Assembly (NCBI RefSeq): GCF_963677195.1
Contig: NZ_OY781918.1
Coordinates: 3,274,923-3,338,922 of the forward strand
DNA from: an uncultured Marinifilum sp.
GTDB taxonomy: Bacteria > Bacteroidota > Bacteroidia > Bacteroidales > Marinifilaceae
Direction of reading: 5' to 3'
DNA: 64,000 nucleotides
Each line of letters begins with the position of its first letter. Position 1 is the stretch's first letter. A program made the position numbers and the translations under genes. Shown in pieces: positions 39,701 to 48,196 of the stretch. A model generated the notes under the pieces. The model was not told the DNA's origin. It searched no databases and saw only the letters and a list, made by a program, of their open reading frames with translations.

Positions 39701-41011
39701 ACAGAAATAGAAGGAACCTGCTCCGATTCAGATGCTGTAAGTATCACATTTAATTCCGTTCCAACTGCCAATGCAGGTTCGGACGATGCCATTTGTGGCT
39801 TAGTCTATGATTTATCTGCTATTCCAAGTATTGGCACAGGAACATGGACCAAAACATCAGGTTCGGGCACAGCAACATTTACTCCAAACGAGAATGCTCC
39901 AAATGCTAGAGTCGAAGTTAGCAGTGAAGATACTTACGAATTCACCTGGACAGAAATTGAAGGAACTTGCTCCGATTTAGATGCTGTAAGTATCACATTT
40001 AATTCCGTTCCAACTGCCAATGCAGGTTCAGACGATGCCATTTGTGGCTTAGTTTATGATTTAGCCGCTATTCCAAGTATTGGTACAGGCACATGGACAA
40101 AAACCTCAGGTTCTGGAACGGCAACATTTACTCCAAACGAGAATGACCCAAATGCTAGAGTAGAAGTGAGCGAAGCAGATAGCTATTCTTTCACATGGAC
40201 AGAAATAGAAGGAACCTGCTCTGATTCAGATGTGGTGAGTATTATTTTTTACGATGCTCCAATAAGTTGTGATTCGGAGAGTATGGAGATTTGTGGAGAA
40301 GAGGTAGCTTTGAATATTCCGTACTCTAATCTTTCCGGACAATGGTCTTTAATTTCCGGAGATGGAAATATTGAATATCTACCTGATAATACATCAAGAA
40401 ACGTAACAATTAAAGTAGATAAGCCTGGGGATTATGTTGTTTCCTGGGAGGAACAGAATGAGCAATGTTCTTCTCAATGCGAGTATAATATAAGCTTTTA
40501 TGAGCAACCTGTAGCAGATGCAGGTGATGATATTTTTCTAGATTTTTCTAAAAGAGTTAAACTAATCTCTATTTTATCAACTAATGGAAATGGAACATGG
40601 TCTATATTGTCAGGTCATGCAGATATAGATAATTATCTGGCATCTGAAACTTATGCTGAAAATTTTAGCCTTGGCGAAAATATTTTACAGTGGACTGAAC
40701 AAAATTATATTTGTGAAGATTCAGATGAAGTTAGTATACATATCGACGGATTATTTATTCCGCAGGTAATTACTCCTAATGGAGATGGAAAAAATGATTT
40801 TTTTGTAATTCGAGGAATACAGCAAATAGGAAATATTGAGTTTATGGTATTTAATAGAACAGGTATGGAGGTTTATAAAACCTTAGATTATAAAAATGAT
40901 TGGAATGGTTTTACTAAGGATGGAAAACAACTTATGATGGGTACATATTTTTATATTGTTCGATTGGAATCAGGAAAAGTATATAAAGGCAGTATTGTAA
41001 TAAAAAAATAA
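33716..41011 (+). CDS. Giant repetitive T9SS-secreted surface protein (adhesin-like)
   Basis: 2431 residues. An N-terminal hydrophobic signal is followed by a diverged segment, three diverged Ig/PKD-like units, 21 near-identical 83-residue units (residues 437-2179) and about two more diverged units. It ends in a gliding-motility-type C-terminal domain (VITPNGDGKNDFF to GSIVIKK, about 2345-2431), the type B signal of type IX secretion. Each unit has the pattern AGSDDAICGLVYDL...GTGTWTKTSGSGTATF...EFTWTE.EGTCSDSDAVSITF with two Cys that could form a disulfide. Likely a long stalk or adhesin on the outer surface. It precedes its probable anchor or chaperone PorP/SprF by one base. Confidence 0.88.
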   Translation: MNKKLYALVPSLILPFCLLFLSPYKVWLNFIEYSTHEVISDVFINASNRSANFTKTYIDNTEFSTCKHEPEYFYSNRLSQVKNVNYDSRDLRMDVPLPPFCIAGLDGEVCISEVSYTITGSTSVNVSSILWTTSGDGNFDDATIDNPTYNFGENDEGTTLVLTKTVYGTEVYSSETYADSLELKVLEQPIADAGTGGNSCSFTYSLLEAFPSVGVGMWSKVSGPGNVVFDDINDPESRVTVDLLGTYVFRWTEENGTCSDSDDVEVNFYKQPNVNAGPDGNTCGLLEYQLAATSSTGSGTWSKISGAGNATFIPNVNDPNAKLEVDMYDVYEFEWMEKTDACIDSDNIKIGFYQQPDANAGSDKEICGLEFELEAVASVGTGTWTKTLGSGTATFTPNENAPNATVEVSTEDTYEFTWTEIEGTCSDSDAVSVTFKPSPEPNAGSDDAICGLVYDLAAVPSIGTGTWTKTSGSGTATFTPNENDPNARVEVSVEDTYEFTWTEVEGTCSDSDAVSIKFNPVPTANAGSDDAICGLVYDLAAVPSIGTGTWTKTSGSGTATFTPNENAPNATVTVSTEDTYEFIWTEIEGICSDSDAVSITFKPSPEPNAGSDDAICGLVYDLAAVPSIGTGTWTKTSGSGTATFTPNENDPNARVEVSVEDTYEFTWTEVEGTCSDSDAVSIKFNPVPTANAGSDDAICGLVYDLAAVPSIGTGTWTKTSGSGTATFTPNENAPNATVTVSTEDTYEFIWTEIEGICSDSDAVSITFKPSPEPNAGSDDAICGLVYDLDAVPSIGTGTWTKTSGSGMATFTPDINSPNAKVEVSVEDTYEFTWTEIEGTCSDLDAVSITFNPVPTANAGSDDAICGLVYDLAAIPSIGTGTWTKTSGSGTATFTPDINDANARVEVSVEDTYEFTWTEVEGTCSDSDAVSVTFNPVPTANAGSDDAICGLVYDLSAIPSIGTGTWTKTSGSGTATFTPNENAPNARVEVSSEDTYEFTWTEVEGTCSDLDAVSITFNSVPTANAGSDDAICGLVYNLAAIPSIGTGTWTKTSGSGTATFTPDINDANARVEVSTEDTYEFTWTEIEGTCSDSDAVSITFNPVPSANAGSDDAICGLVYDLAAVPSIGTGTWTKNSGSGTATFTPNENDPNTRVEVSVEDTYEFTWTEIAGTCSDSDAVSVTFNPVPTANAGSDDAICGLVYDLAAVPSIGTGTWTKTSGSGTATFTPNENDPNARVEVSVEDTYEFTWTEVEGTCSDSDAVSIKFNPVPTANAGSDDAICGLVYDLAAVPSIGTGTWTKTSGSGTATFTPNENAPNATVTVSTEDTYEFIWTEIEGICSDSDAVSITFKPSPEPNAGSDDAICGLVYDLDAVPSIGTGTWTKTSGSGMATFTPDINSPNAKVEVSVEDTYEFTWTEIEGTCSDLDAVSITFNPVPTANAGSDDAICGLVYDLAAIPSIGTGTWTKTSGSGTATFTPDINDANARVEVSVEDTYEFTWTEVEGTCSDLDVVSITFNPVPTANAGSDDAICGLVYDLAAIPSIGTGTWTKTSGSGTATFTPDINDANARVEVSVEDTYEFTWTEIEGTCSDSDAVSVTFNPVPTTNAGSDDAICGLVYDLAAVPSIGTGTWTKTSGLGMATFTPDINSPNAKVEVSSEDTYEFTWTEIEGTCSDSDAVSITFNPVPTANAGSDDAICGLVYDLAAVPSIGTGTWTKTSGSGTATFTPDINDANARVEVSTEDTYEFTWTEIEGTCSDSDAVSITFNPVPTANAGSDDAICGLVYDLAAVPSIGTGTWTKTSGSGTATFTPDINDANARVEVSVEDTYEFTWTEIEGTCSDSDAVSVTFNPVPTANAGSDDAICGLVYDLAAVPSIGTGTWTKTSGSGTATFTPDINDANARVEVSSEDTYEFTWTEIEGTCSDSDAVSVTFNPVPTANAGSDDAICGLVYDLAAVPSIGTGTWTKTSGSGTATFTPNENAPNARVEVSSEDTYEFTWTEIEGTCSDSDAVSITFNSVPTANAGSDDAICGLVYDLSAIPSIGTGTWTKTSGSGTATFTPNENAPNARVEVSSEDTYEFTWTEIEGTCSDLDAVSITFNSVPTANAGSDDAICGLVYDLAAIPSIGTGTWTKTSGSGTATFTPNENDPNARVEVSEADSYSFTWTEIEGTCSDSDVVSIIFYDAPISCDSESMEICGEEVALNIPYSNLSGQWSLISGDGNIEYLPDNTSRNVTIKVDKPGDYVVSWEEQNEQCSSQCEYNISFYEQPVADAGDDIFLDFSKRVKLISILSTNGNGTWSILSGHADIDNYLASETYAENFSLGENILQWTEQNYICEDSDEVSIHIDGLFIPQVITPNGDGKNDFFVIRGIQQIGNIEFMVFNRTGMEVYKTLDYKNDWNGFTKDGKQLMMGTYFYIVRLESGKVYKGSIVIKK
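35024..40252 (+). repeat. 21 tandem 249-bp units inside the surface-protein gene
   Basis: Units start at 35024 + 249n with no insertion or deletion across 5229 bp. Units 1-2 and 3-4 are near-identical, and units 3-6 match units 10-13 over about 1 kb with only a few base differences, showing segmental duplication of 2-unit and 4-unit blocks on top of the basic repeat. Short-read assemblies would struggle here, so the true copy number may differ. Confidence 0.95.
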
Positions 41012-41012
41012 T

Positions 41013-41933
41013 ATGAAAAGAATTATTGTTTTAATAATATTGTTCTACTTGCCTTTTTATTTAATTGGACAAATCCATGAATTGAGAAATCAATTCATAT
41101 TTAATCCTTTGGTAATAAATCCTGGTTATACAGGTCACGAAAAAGCATTAAGCGCTATAGCCGTATATCGTAACCAATGGGTTGGTTTCGATGATGCACC
41201 TGAGACGAAATCTTTTTCGGCTCATTCTCCTTTGCGTTTGCAGCACATGGCATTAGGAATAAGCGTAATCAATGAAAAAATCGGAGCTACTAATGAGACC
41301 TCCATAATGGGCATATACGCTTATAAATTAAAGTTTTCCAAAGGAATTCTTTACATGGGATTAGGAGCTGGACTAAATACCGTAAATACTAAATGGACAC
41401 AATTATTAGCAAATGATCCGGGTGATGAATTATTGGCAAAAGATTCTCCAACTTTTATTATGCCTGAAGTAAGTTTAGGTCTGTATTATACGCTAAAAAA
41501 ATTAAATATTGGCTTTGCCATACCTTACTTACTTACACATACTTACAATCAGAATAAAGGAAAATATATAACTCAAAATAAATTTTCAGAATACACTTAT
41601 TTTTTCAATGCAGATTATACTTATAGTTTAAATAGAGATTTAGCACTTAAACCTGCTGTATTGTTAAATTATAATAAAAATACAGATTTTGGCTTAATGG
41701 CTATTGGTAAACTAAATTATTTAAACAAATATAGTGTCGGATTAGCTTACGATACAGCGCAGAAGATATATAAGATACTTACTCATTTACAGTTAAATAA
41801 ACAATTACGAATTGGTTATGTAATTGATATAAATAATACATCTATAAATAATTATAGTAAAGTATCACATGAATTTATGATTCGATACGATTTTAAATAT
41901 ACAATTAGAGTTTTAAGTCCAAGACATTTTTGA
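41013..41933 (+). CDS. PorP/SprF family type IX secretion membrane protein
   Basis: 306-residue outer-membrane beta-barrel. The signal peptide MKRIIVLIILFYLPFYLIGQ is followed by the family hallmark (NQFIFNPLVINPGYTG, then YRNQWVGFDDAPET). Members are encoded next to T9SS type B cargo and are thought to help attach or secrete that partner, as SprF does for SprB. One base separates it from the giant protein, so it is its dedicated partner by context. Confidence 0.92.
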   Translation: MKRIIVLIILFYLPFYLIGQIHELRNQFIFNPLVINPGYTGHEKALSAIAVYRNQWVGFDDAPETKSFSAHSPLRLQHMALGISVINEKIGATNETSIMGIYAYKLKFSKGILYMGLGAGLNTVNTKWTQLLANDPGDELLAKDSPTFIMPEVSLGLYYTLKKLNIGFAIPYLLTHTYNQNKGKYITQNKFSEYTYFFNADYTYSLNRDLALKPAVLLNYNKNTDFGLMAIGKLNYLNKYSVGLAYDTAQKIYKILTHLQLNKQLRIGYVIDINNTSINNYSKVSHEFMIRYDFKYTIRVLSPRHF

Positions 41934-41943
41934 TTTTTTGAAT

Positions 41944-43989
41944 ATGAGATATATAATCCTTCTTACATATATTAGTTTGTGTTCTTTTTCTATTAATGCT
42001 CAGAAAAAACACTATTCAGTAGAATTAACACCTTTTTGTTCTTTTCAAAATGAAGAGTTTGCTCCTGTTTATTATAATGATGGTTTGGTTTTTTGCTCAG
42101 ATAAAAGAATAGACTTATTTATTACATTTTCAACACCCAATAATAAGGAATTATTAAATATGTTTTATGTGCCATTAAAAAAAGGAAATAGTAATCAAGT
42201 TCAACTTTTATCTGAAAGCTTAATGACACATTTTAATGATGGTCCAGCATCGTTTGCTTTAAACGATACTTTTATGGTTTATTCAAGAAATACTCGTGTA
42301 TCTAAAAGAAAGAAAGATTACTCAGATCCAGGTAATACTTTGGGATTATTTTTTTCAACTTTAAAAGATAGTATTTGGACAGAAGCTAGTCCTTTTATAT
42401 TTAATAATGAAAATCATAATCTTACTATGCCGAGTATTAATAAGTATGGTAATTTAATGTATTTTGCATCAGATATGCCCGATGGATATGGTGGTTTAGA
42501 TATCTATTATACATATAAAACAAGTGCGGGATGGAGTAAACCACAAAATTTAGGAGAAAAAATTAATACAACAGGTAACGAATGTTATCCATTTATTGCT
42601 GAAAATGGGACCTTATTTTTTTCTTCGAACAAACATAATTCAAAGGGAGGTCTTGACATATATTATTCCATGAAAAATAAAGGCAAGTGGGATAAACCTA
42701 TACAGCTTGCAAGTCCTATAAATACCGAATTTGATGATTTTGGTTTAATTACTGATCTTAATTTTGAAAAAGGATATTTTTCGACAAATAGAAATGGGAA
42801 AGATGATATTTTTAGTTTTAAAACATTAATTCCGCAACTAGAAAATTGTGATAGCCTAAAACAAAATGAATACTGTTACGTATTTTATGATGAACAATAC
42901 ATTCCTGTTGATACAACATTAACTTATTATGAATGGGATTTTGGTAATGGTATTAAATCAAAAGGAAAAGAAGCAGAACATTGTTTTAAAAAAGCAGGTA
43001 AATACAAGGTTAATCTTAATATAGTAGATAAAAAAACAGGAGAAGTATTTATAAATCATAATACTTTTGAATTTGAAATTATCGACTACGAACAAGCTTT
43101 TATAGATTGTCAGGATGAATATCAGTCTAAAAATGAAATGTTTATAAGTGCATCGAAGACCAACTTGCCAACAATGACAATTGATGCTTATTACTGGGAT
43201 TTAGGAGATGGTAATTTGATGACTGGTGAGGAAATATATCATGTATATCAAAAACCTGGTCATTATAATTTGAAATTAGGAGTTGAAAGTAAAGCAGATG
43301 AGAATGGTAAAAAATTACATGAATGTGTAATGAAAGAAATACTTATTTATGATAAAACTGATAATTTAAGTTTTAAAAAAATAAATTATAATGATAAGAA
43401 AAAAAGAAGCTTAAATGATGAAAATATATATCATCCAAAATTATTAGTTATTAGAAGTGATATAAGCAAAGTAGTTAAATCGATTGATAATAATTTTTTT
43501 ATAAGCGCAGCCAAAAAGAAGGAGTATGAAATTAGTCAGGTTAAAAATAAAAATTGGATTAATGATCCCAATAATAATCCGGCTTTAGCCATATTTCAAG
43601 AACAAAAAAATAAACAAAAAAATAAATTAAATAAAGAGGAACAGTCTATAAAATTAGCTTTAAAAAAATTATCGGATGAGTACAATCAAAGTATAAAACA
43701 TTCAAATAAAAAGGAATTTAAGGATTCTACTCATGCTGTTTTATTTAGTTTGGCACAATTTATACTATCTAGTTCGAATATCGAAATCAAAATTGGAGTT
43801 ACAAGTAATTCATCTGATAAAAAAAGGTTTGAACGGGCTGCCAAAGAGGTTGAAAATATTATGGAATACTTGTTAGTACAGGGTATAGAAGAACATAGAT
43901 TGCGATCTGTTGTATATAGTATTGAAGCTGATACTATAAGTAAGCATAGTAAGAATAACGTATTTACGTTTGAATTAATATGCGATTAA
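41944..43989 (+). CDS. Secreted PD40/PKD-repeat protein with an OmpA-like end
   Basis: About 681 residues from the ATG at 41944 (signal peptide MRYIILLTYISLCSFSINAQ). PD40/WD40-like beta-propeller repeats fill the first half (LMYFASDMPDGYGGLDIYYT, LFFSSNKHNSKGGLDIYYS). Two PKD domains follow (YYEWDFGNG and YYWDLGDGN). A Lys/Asn-rich linker leads to a C-terminal segment that resembles a degenerate OmpA-like peptidoglycan-binding fold (IEIKIGVTSNSSDKKRFERA). The order PorP/SprF then PD40-OmpA is that of PorE-like T9SS accessory proteins. Function beyond envelope attachment is inferred. Confidence 0.75.
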   Translation: MRYIILLTYISLCSFSINAQKKHYSVELTPFCSFQNEEFAPVYYNDGLVFCSDKRIDLFITFSTPNNKELLNMFYVPLKKGNSNQVQLLSESLMTHFNDGPASFALNDTFMVYSRNTRVSKRKKDYSDPGNTLGLFFSTLKDSIWTEASPFIFNNENHNLTMPSINKYGNLMYFASDMPDGYGGLDIYYTYKTSAGWSKPQNLGEKINTTGNECYPFIAENGTLFFSSNKHNSKGGLDIYYSMKNKGKWDKPIQLASPINTEFDDFGLITDLNFEKGYFSTNRNGKDDIFSFKTLIPQLENCDSLKQNEYCYVFYDEQYIPVDTTLTYYEWDFGNGIKSKGKEAEHCFKKAGKYKVNLNIVDKKTGEVFINHNTFEFEIIDYEQAFIDCQDEYQSKNEMFISASKTNLPTMTIDAYYWDLGDGNLMTGEEIYHVYQKPGHYNLKLGVESKADENGKKLHECVMKEILIYDKTDNLSFKKINYNDKKKRSLNDENIYHPKLLVIRSDISKVVKSIDNNFFISAAKKKEYEISQVKNKNWINDPNNNPALAIFQEQKNKQKNKLNKEEQSIKLALKKLSDEYNQSIKHSNKKEFKDSTHAVLFSLAQFILSSSNIEIKIGVTSNSSDKKRFERAAKEVENIMEYLLVQGIEEHRLRSVVYSIEADTISKHSKNNVFTFELICD

Positions 43990-44053
43990 AGTTATATAAT
44001 AAAATTTAAGTGTGAGAATTACTAAAAAAATATCTAATGTAAATTGTAATTAC

Positions 44054-45028
44054 ATGAAAAAATATAGTTTATTATTGTTAATATTTTTTGTGGGTATTAA
44101 CAATTTATATGCGCAATTAGCTCCTGCTTTGGAGGAAAATATTCCGTATTTAGTAACTTTTGGATCTGATGCTGAAGAGTCCTGGGGAGACGATGATTTT
44201 ACACAAACATACTTTTTTTTGGTCCCTGAAAGTGCTACAGAACCAATTTACATAAGAGTATTTGATCCTGATACTGGAGGTTCTGTTGATGAACAAAAGA
44301 GTAATTTTAATACTAAAGTTAATTTTTCTGTTTATGGTGGAATTGGATGTTGGTCTAATATAGATTCTCATAACGTAAATCCAGAAGGAGAATATGATAG
44401 TGGCAATCTATTAGCTTCGAATAGTTTTACATCCGATATGAATTATGATAATAAATGGTATAGCTTTGGCCCGTTTAATCCATTCGAAGGTGAATTCATC
44501 GAGAAATTTGGAGGTAGGGTATTTAAGGTAATTGTAAAAGGTGTTTCGGGTGATGATGGCAACCTGTATAAGTTTTTTTTAAGTACGAATTCAAATGAAA
44601 ATAAAGAAGTTGAAGGTGGGAATATTTTTACTTATGAATATACCTTTAGACTTTCAAATGATGTGAATGATATTTCACAAATATATCCCTTTATAGATGA
44701 TAAAACTATTTCAGTAGAAATTACAAATTTTGATTGGGACAATGATGGTTATATTAGAATAAATTCGGTAGCTAAAAATGGAATTCTTTGTGATTTATCA
44801 TCGGAAAATCAGTGGGTTAGAAATAAGTTTCCAATTCTGAATCGCGAAAAAAATACATCCTTAGAATTACAATTTATAAAAAAACGTACCGCCTTAGTAA
44901 AGAATAATAATGTGGTGATATCGGTACGTAATCAATATGGAGAAGCTTTACCATTTTTTACTATTCCCATTGGAGGTGCTCCGGTTTATAAGCCACGAAT
45001 AAAAATGAAAGCAATTAAAAAAAGATAG
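44054..45028 (+). CDS. Secreted protein of unknown function in the T9SS cluster
   Basis: About 324 residues from ATG 44054, chosen because a good signal peptide starts there (MKKYSLLLLIFFVGINNLYA, then QLAP). The mature part is acidic and beta-rich, with no domain I recognise; there is no C-terminal sorting signal of the usual T9SS form, and the end is basic (KPRIKMKAIKKR). It lies between the PD40 protein and the two sensors with short gaps, so it is probably a periplasmic or surface partner of the system. Confidence 0.6.
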   Translation: MKKYSLLLLIFFVGINNLYAQLAPALEENIPYLVTFGSDAEESWGDDDFTQTYFFLVPESATEPIYIRVFDPDTGGSVDEQKSNFNTKVNFSVYGGIGCWSNIDSHNVNPEGEYDSGNLLASNSFTSDMNYDNKWYSFGPFNPFEGEFIEKFGGRVFKVIVKGVSGDDGNLYKFFLSTNSNENKEVEGGNIFTYEYTFRLSNDVNDISQIYPFIDDKTISVEITNFDWDNDGYIRINSVAKNGILCDLSSENQWVRNKFPILNREKNTSLELQFIKKRTALVKNNNVVISVRNQYGEALPFFTIPIGGAPVYKPRIKMKAIKKR

Positions 45029-45047
45029 TTAACCTATTTCTACTTAA

Positions 45048-48000
45048 ATGAAAAATCTTTCTAAATCAATATTCTTACTATTATTGTTTTGTTGTTTTAT
45101 TGTAAACGGACAGGAAAATCGGTTTGTTACGTATAATATTGAGTATGGATTGGCACAAAATTTTATTTATTGTTTAAATCAGGATGATAAGGGCAATTTG
45201 TGGATTGGAACGGGTAATGGTTTATCAAAATTTGACGGTTACGGATTTGTTAATTTAGACTCAAAAGATTCTTTATCGGGTAATTTTATTTCATGTTCTC
45301 ACAAATGCAATTCAAGCTTATGGATTGGTCATAATAATGGAAAAATTAGCCTAATCGAAAATGAAAAGATAAAACCAGTTAAGTTGAATTTTCCTAATAA
45401 TAGTGAAATTGTAGACATTGAGAATGATCATGATAATAATATTTTTATTGCTTCTCAAAATGGCGGAATATTTAAAATAAATAATAAATTAGAAAGTGTA
45501 AAATTAAATTGGAATCGAAATACTCCTCTTACTTCTTTATCTTTTATAAGTAAAAATCAATTAATTATTGGTACTACCAAAGGTATTTATATTGGAAATA
45601 TAGGCAAGTTTAGTTATTTAAATACCAGTAGATTACCAGAGTTTAGAAATTATCATATAGTTGATATAGCAAAGAATAAAATAGATTCTTCAACTTTTGT
45701 ATTAACAAAACAGAATGGTTTATTTCATATTAAGAATCTGAAAAATAAAATTATTGTTAATAAAATAGATTTAGATTTATCAATTAAAGAAGCTCAGAGT
45801 TTATTTATTGATAATGAAAATAATATATGGATTGCAAGTTTTAATGGTTGTTATTTAGTTAATAATAAAAACTTAACAAAATATTCTGTAATCAAACATT
45901 TTACCAAAGATAATGGATTAAATTCCAATAAGATAAAAGTAATTTATCAGGATCAGGAAAATAATATTTGGCTTGGTGGTTATGGTGGGGGATTAAGTCG
46001 TTTAGTATCAAAAGCAAGAGAAATTTTTCCAATAAAAAATAAAGCTTATGGTGAAGGTGTTTATTCTATTTGGGGAGGAGACGAATATAATTGGATTGGT
46101 ACAAATAGGGGTCTTGCTAAAATAAATAAGTTAAGCAGAGATATTACCGACTTTTATGGTGTAGCAAATAATTTACCTGCCGATAAAATTACAACAATAT
46201 TAGAAGATCCTAAAGGAGATTTATGGTTAGGAACAAAAAAAACAGGCTTATATTTTAAGGAGAAGGCTTCTAATTCTTTTAAGCGTATAAATATTAGAAC
46301 CGGAAAGCTTGAAAACTCAATTAATAAAATTGTTGAAGGAAATGGTAATATTTGGTTGGCAAGCGAAAAAGGTATTTGTTCTTATAATGTTAAATCTCAA
46401 GAGAAAAAATGGTATAATATGAGTAAAGGTATTTTACCTCATAATAGTATTAAAGATATTTTTCTCGACTCAAAAAACAGATTATGGATTTCATGTTTTT
46501 CTAAACATCTTCTTTATTTAAAAAATAATAAAATCCAAAAAATAAATCTTAATAAAAATAATATTGCGATTAATGTAAGTTGTATTACTGAGGATAGAAA
46601 TGGAAATATATGGATTGGAACCAAAGGAAGTGGAGTATTTAGTTTAAAAGAAGATTCTATTGTTAACTATAATAATGTTAGGGGTTTACTCTCGAATTAT
46701 TGTTATTCTATATGTAGTGATACCAAAGGAAGAGTGTGGGTAGCTCATAAATCTGGTATTAGTATGATTTATACCGAAAACAATTATATTGGAACAATAC
46801 CCAATATAATGAATACAAATAGCAACATAATTTTTAATGATAATGCATGTATAAATTCTGATAATTCGATTTGGTTTGGCAGCGAACAAGGTTTATATAT
46901 TTATAATTTAGATAAAGAGAAAATTCCAAATGCAGAGCCTTTTATAAAGTTATCATCTGTTTTGATAAATGGCTTAGAGAAAGTAGAATCAAAAAAAGTA
47001 AAACTAGCACCTGGTTATTATAAAATTAAATTTTCTTTTAAGGCAATTAAACTAAACGATTCACACCGAATAAAATACAGATATAAACTTAAGGGAGCAG
47101 ATAGCGATTGGTCAACATATTCATCATCAAGAAGTATAACGTATTCTCATTTAAGTTCTGGGAATTATAATTTTATTGTTCAAGCTCTCAATTTTGACGG
47201 GAGTGTAATAAAACAGAAAATTAATTTTCCTTTTAAGATAAAATTGCCTTTTTGGAAAAAATTATGGTTTCAGTTACTCTTGATTATTCTAATAATTTTA
47301 TTTTTTTATGTTTATATTTTTATCAGGGAGCAGAACTTTAAGCGAATACAAAAAAAATTAGTTGAGAATTTAGACGAAAAAACCAGAGAATTAATTGTAA
47401 AAGAAGAGCTTATAAAAGAACGAAAGCGTAACGAAAAAGAACTTATTAAGGCAAAAAATAAGGCAGAAGAATCAGATAGGCTTAAAACTGCATTTCTACT
47501 AAATATGTCTCATGAAATTAGAACGCCATTAAATTCAATTGTCGGATTTTCTAAGTTAATTCAGGAAGAGGCTATCGACTTATCTTCTAGAAAAAGATAT
47601 ATAGAAATTATGAATGTTAATACGAATGATTTATTGTTATTGGTGGATGACATAATGGATATTTCTAAAATTGAGTCGGGACAAATACGCTTAAAATTAC
47701 AAGATGTAAATGTATTTGAGATCTTTGAAATTCTACAACATACATTTCAAAATAAAATTAACATTATTAACACTTATGATATTGATTTAAAATATAGTTT
47801 GCCTAATGATAAATTAGTTGTTTTTACTGACGCAGCGCGCTTAAAACAAATACTATCTAACCTAATTAATAATGCAATTAAATTTACCGAAAAAGGAAAT
47901 GTGGAGTTTGGTTGTAATTTAGAAAAAGAGAGAGTTATTTTTTATGTAAAAGATAATGGTATTGGAATCTCAAAAAAACAGCAGGATATTATTTTTATCA

Positions 48001-48164
48001 GATTTAGGAAGGAAGAAAGGAGTAATTCTAAAAAATTGTATCGGGGTGCAGGCCTAGGTTTAACTATTGTTAAAAGTTTAGTGGAATTATTAAAAGGAGA
48101 GGTATGGCTCGAATCGAAAGAAGATGAAGGTTCTGTTTTCTATTTTTCGATACCCAGATCTTAA
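45048..48164 (+). CDS. Propeller/Y_Y_Y sensor histidine kinase
   Basis: 1038 residues. Signal peptide, then two seven-bladed beta-propellers built of regulator-propeller repeats (DDKGNLWIGTGNGLSKFDG and many similar), a Y_Y_Y domain, one membrane helix (FQLLLIILIILFFYVYIFI), a coiled coil and a complete kinase core. The kinase has the phosphoacceptor His822 in NMSHEIRTPLNS, N box LINNAIKF, G1 DNGIGIS and G2 GAGLGLTIV. Unlike the polysaccharide hybrid sensors of Bacteroides it has no receiver or AraC domain, so a separate response regulator is required. None is nearby. Confidence 0.9.
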   Translation: MKNLSKSIFLLLLFCCFIVNGQENRFVTYNIEYGLAQNFIYCLNQDDKGNLWIGTGNGLSKFDGYGFVNLDSKDSLSGNFISCSHKCNSSLWIGHNNGKISLIENEKIKPVKLNFPNNSEIVDIENDHDNNIFIASQNGGIFKINNKLESVKLNWNRNTPLTSLSFISKNQLIIGTTKGIYIGNIGKFSYLNTSRLPEFRNYHIVDIAKNKIDSSTFVLTKQNGLFHIKNLKNKIIVNKIDLDLSIKEAQSLFIDNENNIWIASFNGCYLVNNKNLTKYSVIKHFTKDNGLNSNKIKVIYQDQENNIWLGGYGGGLSRLVSKAREIFPIKNKAYGEGVYSIWGGDEYNWIGTNRGLAKINKLSRDITDFYGVANNLPADKITTILEDPKGDLWLGTKKTGLYFKEKASNSFKRINIRTGKLENSINKIVEGNGNIWLASEKGICSYNVKSQEKKWYNMSKGILPHNSIKDIFLDSKNRLWISCFSKHLLYLKNNKIQKINLNKNNIAINVSCITEDRNGNIWIGTKGSGVFSLKEDSIVNYNNVRGLLSNYCYSICSDTKGRVWVAHKSGISMIYTENNYIGTIPNIMNTNSNIIFNDNACINSDNSIWFGSEQGLYIYNLDKEKIPNAEPFIKLSSVLINGLEKVESKKVKLAPGYYKIKFSFKAIKLNDSHRIKYRYKLKGADSDWSTYSSSRSITYSHLSSGNYNFIVQALNFDGSVIKQKINFPFKIKLPFWKKLWFQLLLIILIILFFYVYIFIREQNFKRIQKKLVENLDEKTRELIVKEELIKERKRNEKELIKAKNKAEESDRLKTAFLLNMSHEIRTPLNSIVGFSKLIQEEAIDLSSRKRYIEIMNVNTNDLLLLVDDIMDISKIESGQIRLKLQDVNVFEIFEILQHTFQNKINIINTYDIDLKYSLPNDKLVVFTDAARLKQILSNLINNAIKFTEKGNVEFGCNLEKERVIFYVKDNGIGISKKQQDIIFIRFRKEERSNSKKLYRGAGLGLTIVKSLVELLKGEVWLESKEDEGSVFYFSIPRS

Positions 48165-48196
48165 TATAAATAAGTATTATACTAAAGCGTATATTA

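Noticed and set aside
35024..40252. Regular repeat array, possible CRISPR or satellite
   Set aside because: The 249-bp units are coding, in frame, and part of one protein; there are no spacers.
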